Of a DNA stretch of 17,139 nt, positions 5,344 through 12,770 are shown piece by piece; position 1 is the stretch's first letter; the number at the start of each line of letters is the position of its first letter. Location of the stretch: the NCBI GenBank assembly GCA_902495155.1, contig CABUWD010000031.1:1-17139 (forward strand), in the 5' to 3' direction. The position numbers and the translations under genes are program-made. The notes beneath the pieces were generated by a model. That model was not told the origin of the DNA and made no database searches. It saw only the letters and a list, made by a program, of their open reading frames with translations. Source of the DNA: an uncultured Collinsella sp. (lineage in GTDB: Bacteria > Actinomycetota > Coriobacteriia > Coriobacteriales > Coriobacteriaceae).

Positions 5344-7839
5344 ATGACCGCAACCGCCAGTCGAACCACCAACCGCAGACCCGAGCTCTTGGCCCCCGCC
5401 GGAGGCCCGGAGCCCTTTGCCGCCGCGCTCGCTGCCGGGGCAGACGCCATCTACTGCGGCATGGGCAGCTTCAACGCCCGCCGCAAGGCAACCAACTTTA
5501 CCGACGAGGCCTTTGAGCAAGCCTGCCGCGCCGCGCATCTAGCCGGGTCGCGCGTCTACGTCACGGTAAACATCGTCATCAAGCAGTCCGAGATGAGCGA
5601 TGCGCTGCAGCTCATCCGTCGCTGCTCCACGCTGGGCGCCGATGCCTTCATTATCCAGGACTGGGGTCTGTTCTTTGAGGTCAAGCGCATCATGCCCGGC
5701 ATCGAGACGCACATCTCGACCCAGGCGAACATCCATGACGACCGCGGAACCCTTTGGTGCCGTGAGCAGGGCGCCGACCGCGTGACTCTCTCGCGCGAGC
5801 TCTCCATCGACGAGATCGCCGCCATCCACGACGCCGCGCCCGATGTGGACCTTGAGGTCTTTAGCCATGGCGCCATCTGCTTTTGCTACTCGGGCCTGTG
5901 CCTGCTTTCGAGCTTTGCCATGGCGGGACGATCGGCCAACCGCGGCATGTGCGCCCAGCCCTGCCGCCTGCCCTACGAGCTGATCGACGAGAACGGCCGC
6001 TCGCTCTCCCCTGCCGGTCGCGAGCGCGCGCTGTGCCCGCGCGACACCAACACTTCGCAGCTTGTTCGCCGTCTGTATGACGCCGGCGCCGCATCGCTCA
6101 AGCTCGAAGGACGCATGAAGGCACCCGATTACGTGTATTCCATCGTCGACGTGTATCGTCATCAGATTGATGACATGCTGGCCGATGTTTCGACCTCCAA
6201 GGATGAGGATGCAGCCCGCCAGCGCCAGCTCAAGCGCTGCTTTAATCGCGACTTTACGCACGCCTACCAGGATGGCACCTCGGGCGACGAGATGATGAGT
6301 TACGAGCGCTCCAACAACCGCGGCCAGATCGTGGGCACGGTGCTGGGCAGCCGCCTGGCCAACCGCGACGTGCGCGGCCTCAAGCCTGACGACCGCCGTC
6401 GCCGTGCCGCCATCGCCCGCATTGAGCTGTTTGAGCCCGTGGGCAAGGGCGACTTGTTGGAACTTCGCCACGACGACGAGTTCGATCAGTTCCTAACCAC
6501 TATCGCTACCGATGATGCCGCCGCCGGTGACATCATCGAATGTCGCGTGCCCCGCAGCATGCCCGAGGGCTGCCGCGTCCGCGTGATTCGCAGCCAGCGT
6601 GCCATCGACGCCGCCGGCGCCGCGCTCAAGCGCGATGTGCTGCGCCGCCGCGCCGTAGACGTGTCCGTTGTGGCGCGTCTGGGCGAGCCGTTTACCGTTA
6701 CGCTCACCTGCTGCGACGACCCTTCGCTTACGGCCACGGCCACGGGCTTTACCGTCGAGGCCGCCAAGACCCGCGCCGTCGAGGCGGCAGACCTGGTTGA
6801 GCATGTGGGGCGCATGGGCTCCTCGCCCTTTGAGGCAGCGAGCTTTGACGTGGTCCTCGACGAGAGTTGCGGCATGGGCTTTTCCGCCGTGCACAAGGTG
6901 CGCGCCGCCGCTTGTAAGGCGCTGGAAGAGGCCATTCTGGCACCGTATGAGGAGCGCGCGAAAACGCTCGAGCTGCCGGCGATTGTAACCAGTGATTCCC
7001 GCCCCGCGCCCGAGCACTACCGCGATGAGCCGCAGATCTGCGCCACCGTCACCTCGCACGAGGCCGCCGAGGCAGCGCGCGCGGAGGGCGCAACGCGCAT
7101 CTACATGACCACCGACGCGCTCGATGCGGCCGAGCTCTCCCCCGCCGATGTATTTGATCAGGGCATCGTACCCGTACTCGACGAGGTCTGCCGCGCCGTT
7201 GACCACGTACGCGTCGACCCGTGGGTTGTTGCCGGCGCCACGGTCGCTATTGGCAACATCTCTGAGCTTGCCCTGGCCGCCCAGGTTGGCACCACGGCCG
7301 AGATTCGCTCTTGCCTGCCGGTTCACAACGCGCCCTGCATGGAGGCGCTTGCCGAGCGCGGAGCCGGTGCGTTTTGGCTCTCGCCCGAGATCACGCTCGA
7401 CGAGATTGTCTCGCTCGGCGCCGCCGCGCCCGCAGCTCTGGGCATCACCGTCTTTGGCCGCCCACGCGTCATGACAAGCGAGCATTGCATTCTGCAGGTT
7501 GCCAACGGCTGCATCCACGATTGTGCCAACTGCCGCCTTCGCGCCCGCAAGCTCTCGCTTAAGAATATCGACGGCAAGGTCATGCCCGTGCGCACCGACA
7601 TCCATGGCCGCTCTCGCTTGTACGACGCCTACCCCATCGACCTTACGCCGCAGGTACCGCAGCTGCTCGACGCCGGCGTCCGTCGTCTCATGGTCGACGG
7701 AACCTTGCTCGAGGCCGATGAGATTGGCCGTGCCGTCGCTCGCGTCCGTCGCGCCGTCGAGGCAGCTCAAGCCGGCCGCAAGCCCGCCGCCCGCCTGCGC
7801 GGCGCCACCTCGGGCTGCATGTTTGTGGGAATTAGCTAA
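5344..7839 (+). CDS. U32 family protein with DUF3656-like region (putative RNA hydroxylase, RlhA-like)
   Basis: 831 residues. The N-terminal U32 barrel starts with PELLAPAGGPEPF (13-25). It contains HGAICFCYSGLC (C179, C181, C186), then GRSANRGMCAQPCR (C203, C207), and SLKLEGRMK to residue 259. Residues about 310-500 fit the DUF3656 inserted region. The C-terminal third (about 560-800) reads like a second, divergent U32-type barrel with C715, C723, C727 and C730. Family knowledge: relatives RlhA and TrhP are Fe-S proteins needed for hydroxylation of 23S rRNA C2501 and of tRNA; others were labelled peptidases or collagenases. The cysteines fit an Fe-S site. The start ATG follows AAAGGCAGG. A pseudouridine synthase gene follows after 15 nt, which supports an RNA-modification role over proteolysis. 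The exact target is unknown. Confidence 0.85.
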   Translation: MTATASRTTNRRPELLAPAGGPEPFAAALAAGADAIYCGMGSFNARRKATNFTDEAFEQACRAAHLAGSRVYVTVNIVIKQSEMSDALQLIRRCSTLGADAFIIQDWGLFFEVKRIMPGIETHISTQANIHDDRGTLWCREQGADRVTLSRELSIDEIAAIHDAAPDVDLEVFSHGAICFCYSGLCLLSSFAMAGRSANRGMCAQPCRLPYELIDENGRSLSPAGRERALCPRDTNTSQLVRRLYDAGAASLKLEGRMKAPDYVYSIVDVYRHQIDDMLADVSTSKDEDAARQRQLKRCFNRDFTHAYQDGTSGDEMMSYERSNNRGQIVGTVLGSRLANRDVRGLKPDDRRRRAAIARIELFEPVGKGDLLELRHDDEFDQFLTTIATDDAAAGDIIECRVPRSMPEGCRVRVIRSQRAIDAAGAALKRDVLRRRAVDVSVVARLGEPFTVTLTCCDDPSLTATATGFTVEAAKTRAVEAADLVEHVGRMGSSPFEAASFDVVLDESCGMGFSAVHKVRAAACKALEEAILAPYEERAKTLELPAIVTSDSRPAPEHYRDEPQICATVTSHEAAEAARAEGATRIYMTTDALDAAELSPADVFDQGIVPVLDEVCRAVDHVRVDPWVVAGATVAIGNISELALAAQVGTTAEIRSCLPVHNAPCMEALAERGAGAFWLSPEITLDEIVSLGAAAPAALGITVFGRPRVMTSEHCILQVANGCIHDCANCRLRARKLSLKNIDGKVMPVRTDIHGRSRLYDAYPIDLTPQVPQLLDAGVRRLMVDGTLLEADEIGRAVARVRRAVEAAQAGRKPAARLRGATSGCMFVGIS

Positions 7840-7854
7840 CCGAAAGGCTTACAC

Positions 7855-8514
7855 GTGAACGAAGAACCTCAAGTCCTCTACTGCGACGCCTGGCTCATGG
7901 CCATCGATAAGCCTGCCGGCATGATCGTCCACGGTGACGGCACCGGCGAGCGCACGCTCACCGACTACGCCAGCGACCTGCTGTTGGCGATGGGCGACGG
8001 CTTTGCCGCGACTGACATGCAGCCGCTCAACCGCCTGGACCGCGACACCACCGGCGTGGTGTTGTTCTCGCTCGACAAGCAAACGCAACCCGCTTTTGAC
8101 CAGATGATCATCAACCACGCATTCGAAAAGCACTATCTGGCGCTCGCCGAGGGCAAAATCGACTGGAACGAGAAGCTCATCGACAAGCCGATCGCCCGCG
8201 ACCGCCACGATAGCCGCAAGATGCGCGTTGGCGCCAGCGGCAAGCCGTCTCAGACGCGCGTCAAGGTACTCAAGCGTCTTAAGAGCCGCCGTGGCCTGCC
8301 CACGCGTTCGTATATCGATGTCGAGCTGCTCACCGGCCGCAAGCATCAGATTCGCGTGCACCTGGCGAGCGAGCGTCATCCCCTGGTTGGCGACGACCTG
8401 TACGGAACGCCGCGCCCCTGCGGCCTGATGCTCCACGCCCACAGCGTGTCCTTCACGCATCCCGTAACCGGCGAGCATATCTATATCGAAGCCCCCTGCC
8501 CCTGGGAGCCCTAA
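7855..8514 (+). CDS. RluA family pseudouridine synthase, short form
   Basis: 219 residues. It holds the catalytic core only, with no S4 RNA-binding domain. Motifs: AIDKPAGMIVH (16-26), the catalytic-loop motif NRLDRDTTG with D62 as the expected nucleophile, YLALAEG (94-100), GRKHQIRVHL (161-170) and GDDLYG (179-184). The usual His of HRLD is Asn59 here. Family knowledge: these cytoplasmic enzymes isomerise uridine in 23S rRNA or tRNA. The length and lack of S4 resemble RluA or TruC more than RluD, but the target cannot be named. The GTG at 7855 is preceded by AAAGG and lies 15 nt after the U32 stop, so the two form an operon of RNA-modifying enzymes. Confidence 0.88.
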   Translation: MNEEPQVLYCDAWLMAIDKPAGMIVHGDGTGERTLTDYASDLLLAMGDGFAATDMQPLNRLDRDTTGVVLFSLDKQTQPAFDQMIINHAFEKHYLALAEGKIDWNEKLIDKPIARDRHDSRKMRVGASGKPSQTRVKVLKRLKSRRGLPTRSYIDVELLTGRKHQIRVHLASERHPLVGDDLYGTPRPCGLMLHAHSVSFTHPVTGEHIYIEAPCPWEP

Positions 8515-8553
8515 AACCTGCCGAAAAGGGTCAGGTTTATTTTGGCAGGTTTT
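8514..8553 (+). terminator. Overlapping alternative hairpins after the pseudouridine synthase
   Basis: AAACCTG (8514-8520) can pair with CAGGTTT (8532-8538), followed by ATTTT. The longer AAACCTGCC (8514-8522) can instead pair with GGCAGGTTT (8544-8552). Both use the same 5' arm, which overlaps the stop codon, so only one can form at a time. A rho-independent terminator for the U32 operon is likely. Confidence 0.65.
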
Positions 8554-8568
8554 ATCTGGACAAACGTC

Positions 8569-8608
8569 AAAACCACCACAAAAGTTCCTGCCCCTTCGCG
8601 GTGGTTTT
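8569..8608. terminator. Terminator-like hairpin between convergent operons
   Basis: AAAACCACC (8569-8577) and GGTGGTTTT (8600-8608) form a 9-bp stem with a 22-nt loop, with T-rich ends on both strands. It lies just beyond the deoR-type gene stop (minus) and after the first terminator of the plus-strand operon. It probably serves the minus-strand pair. Confidence 0.6.
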
Positions 8609-8630
8609 GGCCTTAGCCCGTCCCCTGCTG

Positions 8631-9377
8631 TTAGACCGTGATGACGTTGTCCATTGCCCGGTACTTGGCGGGGACATCGCCTGCGGTAATAATCGTTGCG
8701 TCACGGAAGTCCGCGAACTTGACGGGCGCCACCATACCAAATTTACTGGCGTCCGAGATTACGAAGCGCTTGGCCGTATGGCGCATCGAGATACGCTTTA
8801 CTTGCGCTTCCTCGATATCGGGCGCCGTGAAACCTTGCTCGGCAGCAATGCCGTTGGACCCCCAAAAGCCACAGTTAAAGTTGTAACGGTCCAGGGTTGC
8901 CAAGGCATCGGGGCCAACCAGCGCCTCGGTCTCGGGCTTGAGCTCGCCGCCCAGCACCACGGTGCGCATGCCGCGCAAAGCAAGGTGCTGAGCATGGAGC
9001 ACGGAGTCGGTCACGTAGGTGACACCCTCGAGGCGCGGAAGATGCTCGATGAGCCTGAGCGTCGTCGAGCCCGAATCAATGTACACAAAGCTCTCGGGCT
9101 CCACCAGCGCCGCCGCACGGGCGCAGATACGCTCCTTGTCGTCGTTATGGAGATCGCTGCGCTCATTAAGCGTTAGGTCGCGTGTCACGTGCGCGCGCTC
9201 AAGGCTCGTCGCTCCGCCATGGACCTTGGCGATGCGGTGTGCGCGGTCGAGCGCCTGCAGGTCGCGCCGAATGGTGGACGCCGTCACGCCCAGGGCCTCA
9301 GCAAGCTCCGGTACGGTAACCGAGCCCGTCTGCCGCACCATCGACACAATCGCGTTGAGCCTATCTTCCGCAAGCAT
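8631..9377 (-). CDS. DeoR family transcriptional regulator
   Basis: 248 residues. The N-terminal winged HTH has VTVPELAEALGVTASTIRRD (20-39), followed by KVHGGA (51-56). The C-terminal DeoR ligand domain has YIDSGSTTLRL (99-109), LGGEL (142-146) and ISDASKFG near residues 210-217. Family knowledge: DeoR proteins bind phosphorylated sugars or nucleosides and usually repress neighbouring sugar-metabolism genes. The ATG at 9377 lies 3 nt after the oxidoreductase stop, and GGAGGAG sits over that junction, so the two are co-translated. Autoregulation of the pair from the upstream repeat-rich region is inferred. The ligand is unknown. Confidence 0.9.
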   Translation of the reverse strand: MLAEDRLNAIVSMVRQTGSVTVPELAEALGVTASTIRRDLQALDRAHRIAKVHGGATSLERAHVTRDLTLNERSDLHNDDKERICARAAALVEPESFVYIDSGSTTLRLIEHLPRLEGVTYVTDSVLHAQHLALRGMRTVVLGGELKPETEALVGPDALATLDRYNFNCGFWGSNGIAAEQGFTAPDIEEAQVKRISMRHTAKRFVISDASKFGMVAPVKFADFRDATIITAGDVPAKYRAMDNVITV

Positions 9378-9380
9378 CGC

Positions 9381-10460
9381 TTACTCCTCCTCGGGGTACA
9401 CGACTCCCCAGTCGGCGCGAAGCTTGGTCATAAGCTCCATAACATCAGAAGCATAATCCAGCAGCTCACGCTTGGAGTCGTCGCCGGCAACGGCCTTCTC
9501 AAGATCGGCCATCTCATAGCAAAGGGCGTAAGCTTCGGTGCCGGCGTGGACCTCCTCGCGGTGGCCGTCCACAGTCCACACGATGGTCGCGTGATCGGCG
9601 CGCGGATACTCGTTGACCTCGATATAGCACTTGTCGAAGCTGATGACCGAGCGCTTGGGCTGCTTGGAGTGGAGCGTAAGGCTCACAACACCCAGCTGCT
9701 GCTCGGCGTTACGGCAGACAATGCCGCCCGCAACGTCGACACCGGTCTCACAGGTGTTGCCCAGCGAGACAACCTCAGCGGGCTGGCTCGCCATAAAGAG
9801 GCGCATAACGGAGAGCGCATACACGCCAATGTCGAGCATGGCGCCACCGGCAAGGCTACGGTTGTAGAAGCGGTTGGTCAGGTCGCCGTACTCCTTATAG
9901 CTGCCAAAGTTGAGCTGAGCGAGATTCATGCGGCCGAACTCGCCGACATCCATGCGACGACGCAGCTCCTGATACAAGGGCATGTGAAGCACCGTGGTGG
10001 CGTCCATAAGGACCACGTTGTGCTCGTCGGCAATGGCGCGGGCCTCGTCAAGCTCGGCGGAATTGAGGGTAATGGCCTTCTCGCAGAGCACGTGCTTGCC
10101 AGCTGCCAGAGCGGCTCGCAGATAGGTGATATGCGTGTTGTGCGGCGTGGTGATATAGACTGCGTCAATGTCCGGATCGGCGTAGAGATCCTCGACCGTG
10201 CCATAGACCTTCTCAACGCCATACTGCTCTGCAAAAGCCTGAGCCTTGGACAGCGTGCGGTTGGCAACGCCCGCGAGCTTTCGGCCGGCAAGGGCGAGAG
10301 ACTGAGCCATCTGGTTGGCGATAACGCCACACCCAATTACAGCCCAACGAAGCTCGGGAGCCGTAAAGATGTCGTTTGGGAACGGCTGATTCTGGACCGA
10401 GGCAAACGCCGCCTTTGCGGCTGCCTCGGCGTCGAGCGGAGCCTGTTTGGAATCTGCCAT
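9381..10460 (-). CDS. Gfo/Idh/MocA family NAD(P)-dependent oxidoreductase
   Basis: 359 residues. The Rossmann motif VIGCGVIANQMAQSL starts near residue 41 after an N-terminal extension of about 35 residues. The family's EKP motif reads CEKAITLN, with K128 kept and proline replaced by A129. The C-terminal domain has GGAMLDIGVYAL (205-216) with D210 and Y214. Family knowledge: members oxidise or reduce sugars, inositols or dihydrodiols with NAD(P). The DIGVY form resembles dihydrodiol and sugar dehydrogenases, but the substrate cannot be named. The ATG at 10460 is preceded by AGGAGG. It is first in an operon with the DeoR regulator, which suggests a sugar or polyol substrate. Confidence 0.88.
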   Translation of the reverse strand: MADSKQAPLDAEAAAKAAFASVQNQPFPNDIFTAPELRWAVIGCGVIANQMAQSLALAGRKLAGVANRTLSKAQAFAEQYGVEKVYGTVEDLYADPDIDAVYITTPHNTHITYLRAALAAGKHVLCEKAITLNSAELDEARAIADEHNVVLMDATTVLHMPLYQELRRRMDVGEFGRMNLAQLNFGSYKEYGDLTNRFYNRSLAGGAMLDIGVYALSVMRLFMASQPAEVVSLGNTCETGVDVAGGIVCRNAEQQLGVVSLTLHSKQPKRSVISFDKCYIEVNEYPRADHATIVWTVDGHREEVHAGTEAYALCYEMADLEKAVAGDDSKRELLDYASDVMELMTKLRADWGVVYPEEE

Positions 10461-10504
10461 GATGTGCCTCCTGAGTCATCGGAAGTCCTTCATTTCTAAC
10501 AAAC

Positions 10505-10645
10505 CTATAGTCGCACAATTGCGCGCGTATCTGCTCGTGTTTGCGTATTTATTTGCTTATCGGTCATTATTTAGCCATAGTTGGCAGATGTTTGCGCGGC
10601 TATGCGCATTGTCGCGCAAGGCTATGCGCGTAAATGCGCATGCGA
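10505..10645. promoter_or_regulatory. GCGC- and TTTGCG-rich operator-like region upstream of oxidoreductase
   Basis: Clustered motifs: an imperfect dyad CGCACAATTGCGCG around 10512-10525; TGTTTGCG twice (10538-10545, 10589-10596); GGCTATGCGC twice (10598-10607, 10620-10629; 22 nt apart, about two helical turns); and the palindrome ATGCGCAT twice (10602-10609, 10634-10641). It sits upstream of the oxidoreductase-deoR operon and is a candidate binding region for the DeoR protein. No clear promoter hexamer pair was found. Confidence 0.45.
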
Positions 10646-10744
10646 CGATCCTTGTGAAACATAAAGGGGCGGAACACCAAAGCCCTAAAAGACAGACCCA
10701 GCTGTATTACTTCACCCCTCTGGGGGCATCAGACATCAACGGAT

Positions 10745-10900
10745 CGTCCCAAACTGCCGGCACATAGAGACTGTCCCCCCAACGACTGGTCATTTAAGTC
10801 TGTCCCCAATGAATGGTCGTCCCCAGCTGCCGACAGAAAATGAACGCCCCCAGGTGCCGGCATTTCAACGGCCACTCATTTAAGCCTGTCCCCAATGAGT
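10745..10900. repeat. Two interleaved families of short degenerate intergenic repeats
   Basis: Family A (18 nt, core CGTCCCCAGCTGCCGACA) occurs at 10745-10762, 10818-10835 and 10845-10862. Family B (24 nt, begins CATTTAAG and contains CTGTCCCCAATGA) occurs at 10791-10814 and 10877-10900 with 2 mismatches, plus a partial copy at 10770-10790. No coding sequence was recognised in 10461-10910. The array looks like remnants of a dispersed non-coding repeat. Confidence 0.6.
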
Positions 10901-10905
10901 AGAGA

Positions 10906-10942
10906 TAGAAAAAGGCCCGGGTGCCGTGGCATCCGGGCCTTT
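10906..10942 (-). terminator. Rho-independent terminator of the ribosomal protein operon
   Basis: AAAGGCCCGG (10911-10920) pairs with CCGGGCCTTT (10933-10942), with an extra TGCC/GGCA inside. On the minus strand the stem runs into TTTTT. It begins 26 nt after the rplX stop and shows that the transcript ends there. Confidence 0.92.
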
Positions 10943-10968
10943 GCTAGCAACTTGATGTTGCGGGCAGC

Positions 10969-11274
10969 TTAGAACTTGTGGCCGCACTTCTTGCAGACGC
11001 GCAGCTTGTTCTTGCCGTCCTTCTCGTGACCGACGCGGGTAACCTTACCGCACTCGGGGCAAACGAGATTGACGTTGGAAGCGTCGATGGGAGCCTCCTG
11101 CGAAACGATGCCGCCCTGCTGGTTGGCAGCGTTGGGCTTGACGGCCTTCTTGACGACCGAAACGCCCTCGACAACGACCTTGTTCTCGGCGGGGAGAGCA
11201 CGCAGGATAACGCCCTGCTTGCCGCGATCCTTACCAGAGAGAACCTGGACCTTATCGCCCTTCTTGATATACAT
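10969..11274 (-). CDS. rplX: 50S ribosomal protein L24
   Basis: 101 residues. The KOW motif KKGDKVQVLSGKDRGKQGVI (4-23) is typical of L24, which binds 23S rRNA early in 50S assembly. The C-terminal half has a four-cysteine, zinc-ribbon-like set C72, C75, C94 and C97 (VCPECG and VCKKCG), a form known in many bacterial L24 proteins. The ATG at 11274 follows AGGGGAG. It lies 13 nt after rplN and is the last gene of the operon; a terminator follows. The usual next gene, rplE, is absent. Confidence 0.97.
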   Translation of the reverse strand: MYIKKGDKVQVLSGKDRGKQGVILRALPAENKVVVEGVSVVKKAVKPNAANQQGGIVSQEAPIDASNVNLVCPECGKVTRVGHEKDGKNKLRVCKKCGHKF

Positions 11275-11287
11275 ATATCTCCCCTAA

Positions 11288-11656
11288 CTACAGGGTCTCG
11301 GGAGCGAGCGAGACGATCTTCATGTACTTCTTGTCACGAAGCTCGCGAGCGACGGGCCCGAAGATACGGGTGCCGACGGGCGAACCATCGTTGTTGATGA
11401 CAACGCAAGCGTTCTCATCAAAGCGAATGTAGGAGCCATCCTTGCGGCGGATCTCCTTAACGGTGCGAACGACGACGCAACGGACAACGTCCTTCTTCTT
11501 GACGTTGGCGCCAGGGGTAGCCTCCTGGACAGCACCGATGAACACATCGCCGATGCCTGCATAACGACGCTTGGAACCGCCAAGCACCTTGATGCAGCGA
11601 ATCTTGCGAGCGCCGGAGTTGTCGGCGACGTTCAGCATGGTTTGCATCTGAATCAT
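11288..11656 (-). CDS. rplN: 50S ribosomal protein L14
   Basis: 122 residues, the standard length. It starts MIQMQTMLNVADNSGARK and contains YAGIGDVFIGAVQEATPG (41-58) and DVVRCVVVRT, both diagnostic of L14, which sits at the subunit interface on 23S rRNA. The ATG at 11656 follows GGAGG at 10 nt. An alternative ATG 9 nt inside has weaker support. Unlike its neighbours it is preceded by a 118-nt gap with a large imperfect hairpin. Confidence 0.97.
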   Translation of the reverse strand: MIQMQTMLNVADNSGARKIRCIKVLGGSKRRYAGIGDVFIGAVQEATPGANVKKKDVVRCVVVRTVKEIRRKDGSYIRFDENACVVINNDGSPVGTRIFGPVARELRDKKYMKIVSLAPETL

Positions 11657-11681
11657 GGTAGATGTTCCTCCGAACTAAGAA

Positions 11682-11747
11682 CCGAAGAGAGGTGCGCAGC
11701 CTTTATACGGCCTGTGGTATGCAAGCCAGGCATACGCACATCTTCGG
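11682..11747 (-). other. Structured leader between rpsQ and rplN
   Basis: A 66-nt nested dyad: outer CCGAAGA/TCTTCGG (11682-11688 with 11741-11747), middle GTGCG/CGCAC (11692-11696 with 11735-11739) and inner GTATGC/GCATAC with a 7-nt loop (11717-11735). There is no T-run. It lies just upstream of the rplN ribosome binding site inside the operon. The pairing is seen directly; a role as a ribosomal-protein-binding or processing element is inferred. Confidence 0.55.
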
Positions 11748-11774
11748 AAACGTACAAGTCGTAAGAGCGACTGC

Positions 11775-12035
11775 TTATTTAGCGCGCTCGACGACCTCGA
11801 TGAGGCGCCAACGCTTCATCTTGGACATAGGACGGGTCTCCATAACGCGGACGGTGTCGCCCACGCCAGCCGTGCACTCCTCGTCGTGAGCGTGCAGCTT
11901 CTTGGAGCTGGTCATCATCTTGCCGTACTTGGGGTGACGCTTGCGCTCGGTGATGGTGACAACAATGGTCTTGGCACCGGAGACGGAGGTAACGACACCC
12001 GTACGGACCTTACGCGAGTTACGCGAATCAGTCAT
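11775..12035 (-). CDS. rpsQ: 30S ribosomal protein S17
   Basis: 86 residues. RKVRTGVVTSVSGAKTIVVTI (8-28 approx.) and the OB-fold segment GDTVRVMETRPMSKMKRWRL (59-78) are diagnostic of S17, a primary 16S rRNA binder. The ATG at 12035 follows AAGGAG. It begins 16 nt after the rpmC stop. Confidence 0.97.
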   Translation of the reverse strand: MTDSRNSRKVRTGVVTSVSGAKTIVVTITERKRHPKYGKMMTSSKKLHAHDEECTAGVGDTVRVMETRPMSKMKRWRLIEVVERAK

Positions 12036-12051
12036 GTTCTCTCCTTAGGTC

Positions 12052-12267
12052 CTACTCGGCGACAGCGGACTTCTCCGCTGCGATCTCGCGGGCGCGCTGC
12101 TCCGTGAGGACGCGAGCGATGTCCTTCTTCACGGTGTTGACGCGAGCGGTGTTGTCCAGCTGGCTGGTGGCCATCTGGAAACGAAGGTTAAAGAGCTCGG
12201 CGCGCATTTCCTTCAGCTTCTCAACGAGCTGAGCGTCCGAGAGCTCACGAATCTCTGCGGGCTTCAT
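12052..12267 (-). CDS. rpmC: 50S ribosomal protein L29
   Basis: 71 residues. It starts MKPAEIRELSDAQLVEKLKE and contains ELFNLRFQMATSQLDN (25-40), the L29 signature, within an all-helical protein near the exit tunnel. The ATG at 12267 overlaps the rplP stop by one base (TAATG), and AAGGAGGAG lies upstream inside rplP, so translation is coupled. Confidence 0.97.
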   Translation of the reverse strand: MKPAEIRELSDAQLVEKLKEMRAELFNLRFQMATSQLDNTARVNTVKKDIARVLTEQRAREIAAEKSAVAE

Positions 12268-12770
12268 TAGTTCTCCTCCTTGGCGGCGGCGGCGTCCTCA
12301 GCAGCCCACTTGGCCTCGAGAGCGGCCTCCTCAGCCATCTCCTTCTCGATGCGCTGCTCAGCGTTCTTGGCAGCAACAATCTTGGTCTTGATGGGAAGCT
12401 TGTGCTGTGCAAGACGCAGAGCCTCGCGAGCGACCTCCTCGGGCACGCCCTTGACCTCGAACATGATGCGGCCGGGCTTGACGACGGCCACCCACTCCTC
12501 GGGGTTACCCTTACCAGAACCCATGCGAGTCTCGGCAGGCTTCTTGGTGATGGGCTTATCGGGGAAGATCGTGATGTAGACACGACCGCCACGCTTCATG
12601 TAGCGGGTCATGGCAATACGAGCGGCCTCGATCTGACGGTTGGTGATCCAATGGGCCTCGAGAGCCTGGATACCAAACTCGCCGAAATGCAGCTCGGTAT
12701 TACCCTTGGCCTGGCCCTTCATGGAGCCACGCTGCACCTTGCGGTGAAGAATACGCTTAGGGGCAAGCAC
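12267..12770 (-). CDS. rplP: 50S ribosomal protein L16 with C-terminal extension
   Basis: 167 residues against about 137 for most bacterial L16. The core (1-136) is standard: MLAPKRILHRKVQRG, RGGRVYITIFPDKPITKKP, GSGKGNPEEWVAVVKPG, and ALRLAQHKLPIKTKIV. L16 lies near the peptidyl-transferase centre and tRNA site. Residues about 137-167 add a charged, Ala/Glu-rich tail that should be helical. The start is GTG at 12770, which shares one base with the rpsC TAG stop. GGAGGGG lies 7 nt upstream, so translation is coupled to rpsC. Confidence 0.96.
   Translation of the reverse strand: MLAPKRILHRKVQRGSMKGQAKGNTELHFGEFGIQALEAHWITNRQIEAARIAMTRYMKRGGRVYITIFPDKPITKKPAETRMGSGKGNPEEWVAVVKPGRIMFEVKGVPEEVAREALRLAQHKLPIKTKIVAAKNAEQRIEKEMAEEAALEAKWAAEDAAAAKEEN

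Noticed and set aside
6493..7770. A 425-codon minus-strand frame opposite the U32 gene
   Set aside because: Antisense shadow; the plus-strand protein has clear U32 motifs throughout.
9189..10499. A 436-codon plus-strand frame opposite the oxidoreductase
   Set aside because: No motif or start signal; the opposite strand carries a complete Gfo/Idh/MocA protein.
10745..10900. Possible CRISPR array
   Set aside because: The repeats are degenerate, of two families, irregularly spaced and without unique spacers of even length; no cas genes are nearby.
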